Notes: generated from the letters alone by a model not told the origin. DNA of 6,066 bases from Treponema sp. (GCA_031254795.1 JAIRTS010000038.1:1-6066), one strand, 5' to 3'. Positions 1 to 4,555 are shown, counted from the first letter of the stretch. Numbers and translations: made by a program.

Positions 1-164
1 ACCTTGAAGCCCTTGTTTTCTGCGCCAGACGGCTCGACTGGCTCTATGACAGGGGGGAAGTGACATTGTCCGACCTGTCATGTGAACAGCAGGAAGACCT
101 ATTTGAACAGGCGTATCAGGGTTTTTGCGCAAGTTTGCGGAACAAAGCAAGGGAGGGTGATTGA
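1..164 (+). CDS. Small phage protein of unknown function, 3' end only
   Basis: An open frame enters from the left edge (first full codon at position 3) and ends at the TGA at 162-164. The visible 53 residues end in CASLRNKAREGD, with an earlier stretch RRLDWLYDRGEV. The segment is charged, rich in Glu and Asp, mostly helical in character and has no membrane segment. Its stop codon touches the ATG of the next gene (TGAATG), and its last codons supply that gene's ribosome binding site (GGGAGGG). This tight packing is typical of phage early operons and is the main reason for believing the frame. I do not recognise the family and assign no function. The start lies outside the window. Confidence 0.6.
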   Translation, partial: LEALVFCARRLDWLYDRGEVTLSDLSCEQQEDLFEQAYQGFCASLRNKAREGD

Positions 165-365
165 ATGCATGGTGAAATAATTTCGACTTTACAGTTGAAC
201 GCAATCCAGATGGAATCGCTTGCCAGGGTGATGACGAGCTATGAAGGCTGCAATGGAGAAGCGCAAGCTGTCTCTGGCATTCTCTTTGAGAAGGCGCGCG
301 AGATCGTCACGTTGCTTGGCAGCTTAGAGATGGCTTTATATGCCCCGAAAAACGCCCGTGTTTAA
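165..365 (+). CDS. Small helical phage protein, unknown function (66 aa)
   Basis: The ATG start lies 7 nt after a strong Shine-Dalgarno GGGAGGG and directly after the stop of the preceding gene, so the two are probably co-translated. The 66-residue product begins MHGEIISTLQLNAIQMES and reads as two or three amphipathic helices with no signal peptide, membrane segment or Cys cluster beyond one Cys. It is likely cytoplasmic. Small proteins of this kind are common in phage early regions as regulators or host-takeover factors, but nothing in the sequence identifies a role. The following small frame overlaps its 3' end. Confidence 0.7.
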   Translation: MHGEIISTLQLNAIQMESLARVMTSYEGCNGEAQAVSGILFEKAREIVTLLGSLEMALYAPKNARV

Positions 366-477
366 GCGAGAAGGCGCCGTCAGCGCGTCCGATGGCGTTT
401 TCCGTGAGGTTTATAAGTCCATGACGTTTCCGGCGTTTCTACGGGGCTTCCTCGCACGTTTTGAAAAAACGCCATAA
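340..477 (+). CDS. Small basic protein, unknown function (45 aa)
   Basis: This short frame starts at an ATG inside the end of the 66-aa gene (26-nt overlap) and stops at the TAA at 475-477. The product starts MPRKTPVFKREGAVSASD and ends FLARFEKTP; it is basic, with an amphipathic segment around FPAFLRGFLARF. The ribosome binding site is weak (a purine-rich GAGATGG lies upstream), so expression would depend on coupling to the upstream gene. It fills the space before the convergent gene on the other strand. No family is recognised. The frame is plausible from its position, reading length and codon choice, but a chance frame cannot be excluded. Confidence 0.42.
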   Translation: MPRKTPVFKREGAVSASDGVFREVYKSMTFPAFLRGFLARFEKTP

Positions 478-501
478 ACCGAAGCACCCGCCGCCTGACA
501 A

Positions 502-993
502 CTACAGTTTCCAGGTTTGGAAGTGGCCCTCCGGCGTTTTCCGGCTCACCCACTCCGCTGTCTCCGCCTCAAGCGCGGTTATGCGGGCGGACTTTATCTC
601 GTCAATACGAGCGTATAGCGATGCCAGTTCGAGCGCGGGATCAACCTTCATATCTGATATGAAGGTGGTGTCGCCCGCGTTGCCGGCGCGCGCAATTCCG
701 GCGAGGAGGCGTTTTTTCACCGCCTCCGCCTGTTCCGCTGTCAGCGCGGTCTTAACGCCGTTCTGTGAGAAGCCGAGTCGCGCGATGACATTCCGCACGC
801 TTCCAACGTTATATCCGCACGCCCGCGCTATGCTTTCCGCCGTCTCCGTTTTCGGTCGCGCCGCAACCTCCACGCCTTGTAAACGGGTTTCCAAGCTGAC
901 CGCCGTCACTTGCGACTGCGGCGTCTCAGAACCTGCAATTTGAAACTGTAGGTTCGCCGCCGCCCCGGATGAGACAGGCGTTTTCATCGCCAT
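502..993 (-). CDS. Helix-turn-helix phage regulator, antirepressor-like (163 aa)
   Basis: The product reads MAMKTPVSSGAAANLQFQ at its start. The region near residues 51-72 (TAESIARACGYNVGSVRN, then VIARLG) fits a helix-turn-helix with the usual A-x-x-x-G spacing. It is followed by ALTAEQAEAVKKRL, a short linker-helix pattern often seen after the HTH in phage antirepressor and Rha-type regulators. The C-terminal third (DPALELASLYARIDEIKSAR) is a helical, probably coiled-coil segment suited to oligomerisation. I infer a DNA-binding regulator of lysogeny or early genes. The frame is open up to a TTG at 1068, but that extension translates the hairpin repeat at 1036-1077, so I prefer the ATG at 993 (AAGG about 10 nt upstream); the ATG at 987 is also possible. 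It is convergent with the plus-strand small genes and lies downstream of the integrase on the same strand. A perfect palindrome lies inside its coding sequence at 644-666. Confidence 0.72.
   Translation of the reverse strand: MAMKTPVSSGAAANLQFQIAGSETPQSQVTAVSLETRLQGVEVAARPKTETAESIARACGYNVGSVRNVIARLGFSQNGVKTALTAEQAEAVKKRLLAGIARAGNAGDTTFISDMKVDPALELASLYARIDEIKSARITALEAETAEWVSRKTPEGHFQTWKL
644..666. repeat. Perfect 23-bp palindrome inside the HTH gene
   Basis: The arms ACCTTCATATC (644-654) and GATATGAAGGT (656-666) are exact reverse complements around a single T. The sequence lies in the coding region for TFISDMKV of the helix-turn-helix protein. The size and symmetry suit an operator for a dimeric DNA-binding protein or a stable mRNA hairpin. 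That it is an operator is inference; the dyad itself is directly visible. Confidence 0.5.
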
Positions 994-1035
994 TAAACAT
1001 ACGCCTTCGCAAGCCCTACTGCCCGCCTTGAAGTT

Positions 1036-1077
1036 GTTGCGGAGTTGCATATCCTTAGGGGATTGCAACTCCGCAAC
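1036..1077. repeat. Hairpin palindrome, copy A of a paired element
   Basis: The left arm GTTGCGGAGTTGCA (1036-1049) is an exact reverse complement of 1064-1077. After a single bulged T (1050), ATCC (1051-1054) pairs with GGAT (1060-1063), leaving the loop TTAGG. This gives an 18-bp stem. On the plus strand it is followed by the T-rich TTTATTTTT (1078-1086), so it could act as an intrinsic terminator in that direction. Its minus-strand core matches copy B almost exactly. It sits just upstream of the HTH gene. Confidence 0.7.
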
Positions 1078-1172
1078 TTTATTTTTGGCCTTCCACTGCC
1101 CGCGCCAGGGCTTTCGATGAGACCCTCCGGCGTTCCCCGCCTCGCTGCGGGCGCTCCGGCTTATACGGTGTT
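1078..1172. other. Gene-less spacer between the two hairpin palindromes
   Basis: About 95 bp without a credible gene. It is GC-rich in its second half and contains a further small stem, CCCGC (1136-1140) with GCGGG (1147-1151), flanked by CCGG on both sides. The frame that crosses it on the minus strand gives a Trp/Arg/Gly-rich translation with no recognisable domain. Confidence 0.4.
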
Positions 1173-1173
1173 G

Positions 1174-1222
1174 GAAGTTTGCGAGTTTGCAATCCCCTAG
1201 GGATATGCAAACTATGCAAACT
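1174..1222. repeat. Hairpin palindrome, copy B of a paired element
   Basis: The left side is GAAGTTTGC, GA, GTTTGCA, ATCCC; the right side is GGGAT, A, TGCAAAC, TAT, GCAAACTTC, with loop CTA. This forms a stem of 21 base pairs broken by one small internal loop and one bulged A. The core TTGCAATCCCCTAGGGAT differs from the minus-strand core of copy A (TTGCAATCCCCTAAGGAT) by one base, so the copies are related and lie in opposite orientations. It is about 10 bp beyond the integrase stop codon and may protect or end the integrase mRNA, though no U-tract follows on the minus strand. Confidence 0.7.
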
Positions 1223-1232
1223 TCTTCCGGGG

Positions 1233-2534
1233 CTACGCCCGCGCCATCGCCGCCCCCGCCAGCACCCCGGCGAATACCACCGCCGCCGCCTTGCCCATGT
1301 CCACAATAGCCGCTTCGGTCACATGGTCGGCGTAAGCGTCAAACACCGCACGGCTCTTATGGCCGGTGATTCGGCTCACCTTATCGGCGGCTTCGATGTC
1401 CGCCATACGCGCGGCGTAAAAATGCCGCCAGCCGTGAAACACGATGTTCCGCGCCCTCCAGCCTATGCCCATCGCCTCCAGTTCGGCGTAAAGCGCGTCC
1501 AGCATAAAACCGCCGTCTATACGGGGCTTGTCATGGGCAAGCCCCCAGAATACAAACCGCTCCCCTTCGGGAATGTCCGTATGAGGGTTTGCGGCCAGTT
1601 GAGACAGCAGGGCGTTTCGGACTTCCGGCAAGAGGGGGACTCGCCGGGACTCGCCGTTTTTGGGGCTTTTAAGCCCGTCCGCCGCGCTCCACGAATGGGC
1701 TGCGTTCAAAACGCCTTCCCCGATGTCCCCGCCCCGAACAGCCAAGACTTCCCCCTGCCTCATGCCGGTAGTCGCGGAGAGGAGGTTGGCCGCCATAGCC
1801 GCGCCGTCCGCCCAGGTCTTGGCAAAAAGCGTTCCCGCCTCTTCCACGGTCAGCACCCCCCGCTTCGTCGCCTTGCCACTGTAGCGTTCAAAGTCTTTGG
1901 CAATATCGGCGGGTATCATGCCCTCTTCATAAGCCCAGCCCAGAGGGATCAGCCCGGCGTTCAGTATGCTGTTTTTGTAGGAAGCCGATTTATCGACGGG
2001 GAGGGAAAGAGAGAATGACTTTAATTCGTTGCGGGTGACGCTTGCAAGGGTTCGGCTTTTGAAGGCGGGTTCCCAAAACAGCCGGATCATCTTTAGGCTT
2101 TCATAGCAATAACGCCGCCCTATGCTGTGTCCATGCGCCAAGCGGTCTTTTACATAAGCGCTTTTGTCATAGTCAAAAAAGTCTGACAAAAAACTGACAA
2201 AATCAACGCTTCCTTTGCCGGCGGGAACCGCGCCGATGTCGATAAGGCCGCGCTCTTTAAGGGCGCTCACGATCGCCAACGCCCCGCCGCTGTCCAGTTC
2301 CGCCTTCCGTATGCCCCGGAGTATTCCGTCAAGGTCGAATGCGGCTTCCACCTTCCGGCGCTCGCCGCCCTTGCCCGGCAAGCCGTCCCTCAGCCAGCCG
2401 GACACCACGATAAGCGCCGCGTCCCGGTCGCGCTCCCCTGTGCTTCGGGCGCTCATGGAAAGCCCCGTCTTTTGGTTCACTAGGCAAGCGTAAAAAACGC
2501 CGCCCCGCTTGTGCAAATAAAACTTCCGGCGCAT
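1233..2534 (-). CDS. int: Phage tyrosine recombinase (integrase), 433 aa
   Basis: This site-specific recombinase would integrate the phage at its att site and, with an excision factor, remove it. The catalytic set of the family is complete: Arg259 in TTGMRQGEVLAVR, a Lys in KSPKNGESRRVP (289 or 292), His367 and Arg370 in FHGWRHFYAARM, His392 in RITGHKSRAVFDAYADH and the nucleophile Tyr401 in DAYADH. The N-terminal 40 residues (RRKFYLHKRGGVFYACLV) resemble the arm-type DNA-binding segment, and residues about 110-215 fit the SAM-like core-binding domain. After the tyrosine the protein ends in a hydrophobic, alanine-rich tail of about 20 residues. The frame is open to a TTG at 2567, but I prefer the ATG at 2534 because of the purine-rich GGAGGGGGGTGAGG upstream. 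The tRNA-Lys fragment 140 bp upstream is its likely substrate. Confidence 0.95.
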   Translation of the reverse strand: MRRKFYLHKRGGVFYACLVNQKTGLSMSARSTGERDRDAALIVVSGWLRDGLPGKGGERRKVEAAFDLDGILRGIRKAELDSGGALAIVSALKERGLIDIGAVPAGKGSVDFVSFLSDFFDYDKSAYVKDRLAHGHSIGRRYCYESLKMIRLFWEPAFKSRTLASVTRNELKSFSLSLPVDKSASYKNSILNAGLIPLGWAYEEGMIPADIAKDFERYSGKATKRGVLTVEEAGTLFAKTWADGAAMAANLLSATTGMRQGEVLAVRGGDIGEGVLNAAHSWSAADGLKSPKNGESRRVPLLPEVRNALLSQLAANPHTDIPEGERFVFWGLAHDKPRIDGGFMLDALYAELEAMGIGWRARNIVFHGWRHFYAARMADIEAADKVSRITGHKSRAVFDAYADHVTEAAIVDMGKAAAVVFAGVLAGAAMARA

Positions 2535-2618
2535 AGCCTCACCCCCCTCCACAAAACCCACAGACAAAACTTATCAGACCGTTTGTCATAGTTTTTTGCA
2601 TAGTGAAAATTAGCATAG
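2532..2618. repeat. CATAG motif cluster, candidate integrase arm sites (left side)
   Basis: CATAG occurs four times on the plus strand within 87 bp, at 2532, 2587, 2599 and 2614, just upstream of and touching the integrase start. The last three are 12 and 15 bp apart (contexts GTCATAGTT, GCATAGTGA, GCATAGCGC). Short spaced direct repeats beside an att core are where tyrosine recombinases bind with their N-terminal arm domain. The repeat count is observed; the binding role is inference. Confidence 0.35.
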
Positions 2619-2639
2619 CGCCGGTTCTTCCGGTGGCTA

Positions 2640-2659
2640 TTGTATAATTCTTTATACAA
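2640..2659. promoter_or_regulatory. Perfect 8-bp-arm palindrome upstream of int
   Basis: TTGTATAA (2640-2647) and TTATACAA (2652-2659) are exact inverted repeats around TTCT. The site contains TATAAT-like sequence on the plus strand and TATAAA on the minus strand, and lies between the integrase start and the tRNA fragment. It could be an operator or promoter element for the integrase, or part of the att structure. I saw no convincing -35 at the right distance. Confidence 0.4.
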
Positions 2660-2674
2660 CAAGAAATTGCCTTG

Positions 2675-2721
2675 TGAGCCGCGAAGGGATCGAACCTTCG
2701 ACCCGCAGATTAAGAGTCTAC
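2675..2721 (-). other. attP: attP core: 3' half of tRNA-Lys(CUU)
   Basis: Read on the minus strand, this is the tRNA from the anticodon arm onward: anticodon stem GTAGA/TCTGC (one G-U pair) around the loop CTCTTAA with anticodon CTT, variable loop GGGTC, T-arm GAAGG-TTCGATC-CCTTC (five perfect pairs), acceptor 3' strand GCGGCTC and discriminator A. The matching 5' half (acceptor GAGCCGC and a D-arm) is absent from the sequence before it, so it is not a functional tRNA gene. Many phages carry such a 3' half so that the host tRNA is rebuilt on integration, with strand exchange in the anticodon region. Its place directly before the integrase gene supports this. The host attB would be the 3' half of the host tRNA-Lys(CUU) gene. 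Confidence 0.8.
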
Positions 2722-2763
2722 CCACCCTTTTCCGTCTAATTCGTTATCCTAGCTTAGTTCCTA

Positions 2764-2792
2764 ATAATACTATAACTTAGGCGATATTGCAA
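2764..2792 (-). promoter_or_regulatory. Candidate sigma-70-type promoter reading toward the att core and int
   Basis: On the minus strand a -35-like TTGCAA (2787-2792, 4 of 6 consensus) is followed after 17 bp by a -10-like TATTAT (2764-2769, 5 of 6 consensus). Transcription would begin near 2757, read through the tRNA fragment and reach the integrase about 220 nt later. The spacing is ideal but the region is AT-rich, so chance matches are easy. Confidence 0.4.
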
Positions 2793-3086
2793 TACGTCTA
2801 TATTATCTAAATCATGCTCTTTTGCTTATGATAAACACACGATAAATGCACGATAGCTCCTTTCTGACCCTAACCGGTATAGCTGACTCAAGAAGCCAGA
2901 AGAGCGGCTCCTTGCTTTGAAACCATGAAGGCAAATTTGCTGACACGTCTTTATGACATGGACGAGTTGTAACAGTTGTTTCAAGTGACAGAAAAGTTGA
3001 GAATTATGGGAGAAAGCGATAGACGATAGACGCTATGGCATGCTGAGACTTTCGATCATGAGAGCCTCTTTGTTCAAGTCGCGATA
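2782..3086. repeat. CGATA motif cluster, candidate integrase arm sites (right side)
   Basis: CGATA occurs six times on the plus strand in this gene-less stretch, at 2782, 2840, 2851, 3017, 3024 and 3082, mostly as a purine or C followed by CGATA and a purine (for example CACGATAGC, GCGATAGAC, ACGATAGAC). Chance would give less than one in 300 bp. Together with the CATAG group on the other side of the tRNA core, this resembles the arm-type sites that flank phage att cores. The function is inferred. Confidence 0.4.
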
Positions 3087-3154
3087 ACTAAAAGAATAGT
3101 AAACATCATTAACATGGGATCCTCCGGCGCTACAAATGTGGCGATTGCCAACCG

Positions 3155-3673
3155 CTAAACAGGAATTACTTTGAAAGCACGAAGGAGTTTAATTATGAGC
3201 GGAACAAGAAGCCCCAGCGCGAGGCCGCCTGCGCCGGCGATGACGGCGTATCGCAAACCCCGCGCTTTCGCCGCTTTGACCTCGGCCTCCAGCTTTATAT
3301 TATCTTCCTGGAGTTCTGCGTTCCACTCATCGCTCTCCTGCATCCGCCGTCCGATCTGACTGTTGAAGGCTTCTAAGTTTGTCATTCTCGTCAATGAGCT
3401 CTCGTACAAAGCGGTCAATTTCAACAAAGACGTCTTCGATTGTCCCGCATCGCTCAAGGCCGCTTGCAAGTCCCGCCGCAACGCTGTCAATTCGCTCTGA
3501 AACTTCCCGCTGAGTCGCTCCCATGTCTGCGACGTCGCGTTTGAGCCGTTCGATTTCCGCCCGCTGTTCTGCGATGAGAGCGCCGTCGGAATAAGCGCCA
3601 GCAGAATGGCCGGAAGAAGCGCACGACGCCAGAGCGAGCGCGAGGGCAATCGGGATGATGATTTTTCGCACAT
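3155..3673 (-). CDS. C-terminally anchored coiled-coil protein, spanin-like, overlapping the lipoprotein (up to 172 aa)
   Basis: The C-terminal part is clearly coding: LQEDNIKLEAEVKAAKAR is coiled coil, followed by one membrane segment at about 142-164 and a short basic tail ending FKVIPV. From the ATG at 3673, which shares the strong AGGAG of the lipoprotein, the product has 172 residues: a signal-peptide-like start (LWRRALLPAILLALIPTALSS, residues 14-34), then more than 100 residues without proline, mostly helical. In this reading almost the whole lipoprotein gene is overlapped out of frame. The alternative is a short product of 76 residues from Met97 (3385) or 62 from Met111 (3343), but neither has a good ribosome binding site. 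If full length, it would be a periplasmic coiled coil held in the inner membrane by its C-terminus. Paired with the lipoprotein this matches what a two-component spanin needs, though lambda Rz is anchored at its N-terminus. The extent is uncertain; the 3' part is firm. Confidence 0.6.
   Translation of the reverse strand: MCEKSSSRLPSRSLWRRALLPAILLALIPTALSSQNSGRKSNGSNATSQTWERLSGKFQSELTALRRDLQAALSDAGQSKTSLLKLTALYESSLTRMTNLEAFNSQIGRRMQESDEWNAELQEDNIKLEAEVKAAKARGLRYAVIAGAGGLALGLLVPLIIKLLRAFKVIPV
3327..3671 (-). CDS. Phage lipoprotein with coiled coil, outer-membrane spanin candidate (114 aa)
   Basis: The GTG start at 3671 lies 7 nt after GGAG; the longer frame back to TTG 3686 would read through that ribosome binding site and is rejected. 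The product begins MRKIIIPIALALALASC, a textbook lipoprotein signal with lipobox L14-A15-S16-C17, so it should be lipidated at Cys17 and exported. Residues about 33-63 and 78-104 are charged heptad-like helices (ALIAEQRAEIERLKRDVA; FVRELIDENDKLRSL). Lipidated coiled-coil proteins at the end of phage lysis cassettes typically serve as outer-membrane spanins (Rz1-type), joining the two membranes in the last step of lysis. It is longer than lambda Rz1 and not proline-rich, so homology is not claimed. Its 3' end overlaps the C-terminally anchored coiled-coil gene, whose frame also runs through nearly all of it. Confidence 0.72.
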   Translation of the reverse strand: MRKIIIPIALALALASCASSGHSAGAYSDGALIAEQRAEIERLKRDVADMGATQREVSERIDSVAAGLASGLERCGTIEDVFVEIDRFVRELIDENDKLRSLQQSDRTADAGER

Positions 3674-3703
3674 TATTTCTCCTCAATGAATTAAAATTCC
3701 GTC

Positions 3704-3738
3704 AGGGCGTGAAAGAGGCGCCCCGCGTTTCACGCCCT
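3704..3738. terminator. Strong hairpin between the small gene and the lipoprotein
   Basis: AGGGCGTGAAA (3704-3714) and TTTCACGCCCT (3728-3738) form an 11-bp perfect stem with a 13-nt loop. On the plus strand it runs into TTTTCTTCT, a terminator shape, but no plus-strand gene precedes it. On the minus strand, the direction of the lysis genes, the stem contains the stop codon of the 49-aa gene and is followed by a weaker T-rich stretch about 7 nt later. It may attenuate transcription between the enzyme and the spanin candidates, or protect the mRNA. Confidence 0.55.
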
Positions 3739-3879
3739 TTTCTTCTCTGATTCCGCCTGATTGACATTGCGGTTGAACGCGCGTGTCATGGCGCAATCCG
3801 ATTTCGGACACGCGCCTTCAACGCCGTTCAACAGCTTCAACAGTTCCGCTCTCGGCAGCGGGCAACTGGAATAAGTCAC
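3730..3879 (-). CDS. Small Cys-containing protein in the lysis block, unknown function (49 aa)
   Basis: A GTG start overlaps the stop of the transpeptidase-like gene (GTGTGA) and has GGAGG 4 nt upstream, inside the last codons of that gene, so translational coupling is likely. The 49 residues begin VTYSSCPLPRAELLKLLN (GTG read as Met) and end EKKRA; there are Cys at 6, 24 and 29, and the protein is basic with no membrane segment. The frame fills most of the gap between the enzyme and the lipoprotein and ends inside the hairpin at 3704-3738. I do not recognise it. Position, ribosome binding site and coupling argue that it is real; its small size argues for caution. Confidence 0.55.
   Translation of the reverse strand: MTYSSCPLPRAELLKLLNGVEGACPKSDCAMTRAFNRNVNQAESEKKRA
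3772..3822. repeat. Long inverted repeat within the 49-aa gene
   Basis: GTTGAACGCGCGTGTC (3772-3787) pairs with GACACGCGCCTTCAAC (3807-3822) at 15 of 16 positions, with a 19-nt loop. The right arm continues into two more TTCAAC copies (3827 and 3836). This is a strong potential mRNA hairpin between the enzyme and the lipoprotein genes. Confidence 0.5.
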
Positions 3880-4334
3880 ACGACCTCCAGAATGTCTCCG
3901 GCGCCCATTTTGGCGGCTATCTCCAGCCCCTTGCCGTCAGGCAGGCGGACGCATCCCAGCGTGGTCTTGGACTTAGGCGACTCGTGCAGCAGATAGCCGC
4001 AGTCGTTGACTTCTCTCTGCGTCTCCCGGCAATAATCCCCGTCGCTGTCAAGCTGCCACACCTTCACGCTTTGCCATGCGTCCGTGCGTATCTTCACGTC
4101 CCCATACACGTCCCGGTCGAAACCGTGATCCGCGCGGCGCTCGACGCCGGTAATGCGCCACTTGCCTCGCGGAAACGTCTGCGGGCTGTACGGCAAGCCT
4201 CCGGGCATCGTGCGTACAACCTCGTCCTTGCGCCGCAAGCCGTTCTCCAGATTCCGCACTTTGCAACCGCACTGATACGCGCCGCCGTCCGCCAGCGTCA
4301 AGACGCCGGTCTTTTTGTCGTAGATATGTTTCAT
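3876..4334 (-). CDS. L,D-transpeptidase-like enzyme, candidate endolysin (152 aa)
   Basis: The diagnostic block is near the C-terminus: GYLLHESPKSKTTLGCVRL, giving His117, Cys128 and Arg130. The H-x(n)-(S/T)-x-GC(V/I)R(L) pattern is the active site of the L,D-transpeptidase (YkuD) fold and its relatives, with Cys as nucleophile on peptidoglycan stem peptides; the His-to-Cys gap of 10 residues is short. The stretch PYSPQTFPRGKWRITG upstream fits the small beta domain of this group. There is no signal peptide, so a cytoplasmic enzyme released by a holin is likely, as for classic endolysins. The ATG has AAAGGAGG 6 nt upstream and overlaps the holin stop (ATGA). Lying between a holin candidate and spanin candidates, it is best read as the lysis enzyme, but a wall-modifying or lysogenic-conversion role is possible. 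Extra Cys at 22, 24, 102 and 112 are unusual for a cytoplasmic enzyme. Confidence 0.75.
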   Translation of the reverse strand: MKHIYDKKTGVLTLADGGAYQCGCKVRNLENGLRRKDEVVRTMPGGLPYSPQTFPRGKWRITGVERRADHGFDRDVYGDVKIRTDAWQSVKVWQLDSDGDYCRETQREVNDCGYLLHESPKSKTTLGCVRLPDGKGLEIAAKMGAGDILEVV

Positions 4335-4555
4335 ATATCGCCTCCTTTATCGCGCGTCCGCGTTTCGTGCGCGCGATCCGCCTCAATCTTCTTTTGCGCC
4401 ACATTCGCGCCGATAAACGCGACCATCGCGCTTGCCAATATCGACGCCACTCCGTTGTCCAGGCGGTCGGCCGCCGCGAGGTACGTCAGGATGCCCATGC
4501 ACCACAGCGCGACCCAAGTCTTCACGCTCCCCAGTTTTACCAACAGCCGTTCCAT
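4331..4555 (-). CDS. Two-TM holin candidate (74 aa)
   Basis: The product has two membrane segments, about residues 12-28 (KTWVALWCMGILTYLAA) and 36-54 (VASILASAMVAFIGANVAQ), joined by a short charged loop (DRLDN), and a highly charged C-terminal tail (KKIEADRAHETRTRDKGG). Length, two helices and a charged tail are typical of class II phage holins, which open the inner membrane at the time of lysis. The ATG follows GGAGG by 6 nt and directly touches the stop of the upstream gene; its own stop overlaps the start of the transpeptidase-like gene by 4 bp. The packing indicates one operon. Specific holin family not identified. Confidence 0.7.
   Translation of the reverse strand: MERLLVKLGSVKTWVALWCMGILTYLAAADRLDNGVASILASAMVAFIGANVAQKKIEADRAHETRTRDKGGDI

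Larger units (their letters stand above)
2755..3154. other. Gene-less, AT-rich region between att core and lysis genes
   Basis: About 400 bp without a credible gene on either strand. It holds the promoter-like sequence and the CGATA repeats noted separately. A short plus-strand frame at 2925-2972 (MKANLLTRLYDMDEL) stops, and the same frame continues to a second stop at 3027-3029 with LFQVTEK. A 13-codon hydrophobic frame lies on the minus strand at 3074-3115. No strong terminator follows the last lysis gene at 3155. Confidence 0.5.

Noticed and set aside
461..943. Plus-strand open frame opposite the HTH gene
   Set aside because: The minus strand encodes a helix-turn-helix and a coiled coil; the plus frame is Ser/Ala-rich without motifs.
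1179..2018. Plus-strand open frame opposite the integrase
   Set aside because: It lies antisense to the integrase and includes the hairpin repeat at its start; no recognisable protein features.
2675..2760. Complete tRNA-Lys gene
   Set aside because: The anticodon arm, T-arm and 3' acceptor strand are present, but no matching 5' acceptor strand or D-arm precedes them.
4048..4404. Arg-rich minus-strand frame overlapping the transpeptidase-like gene
   Set aside because: It is out of frame with two genes that have strong start signals, and its composition is typical of a GC-rich shadow frame.
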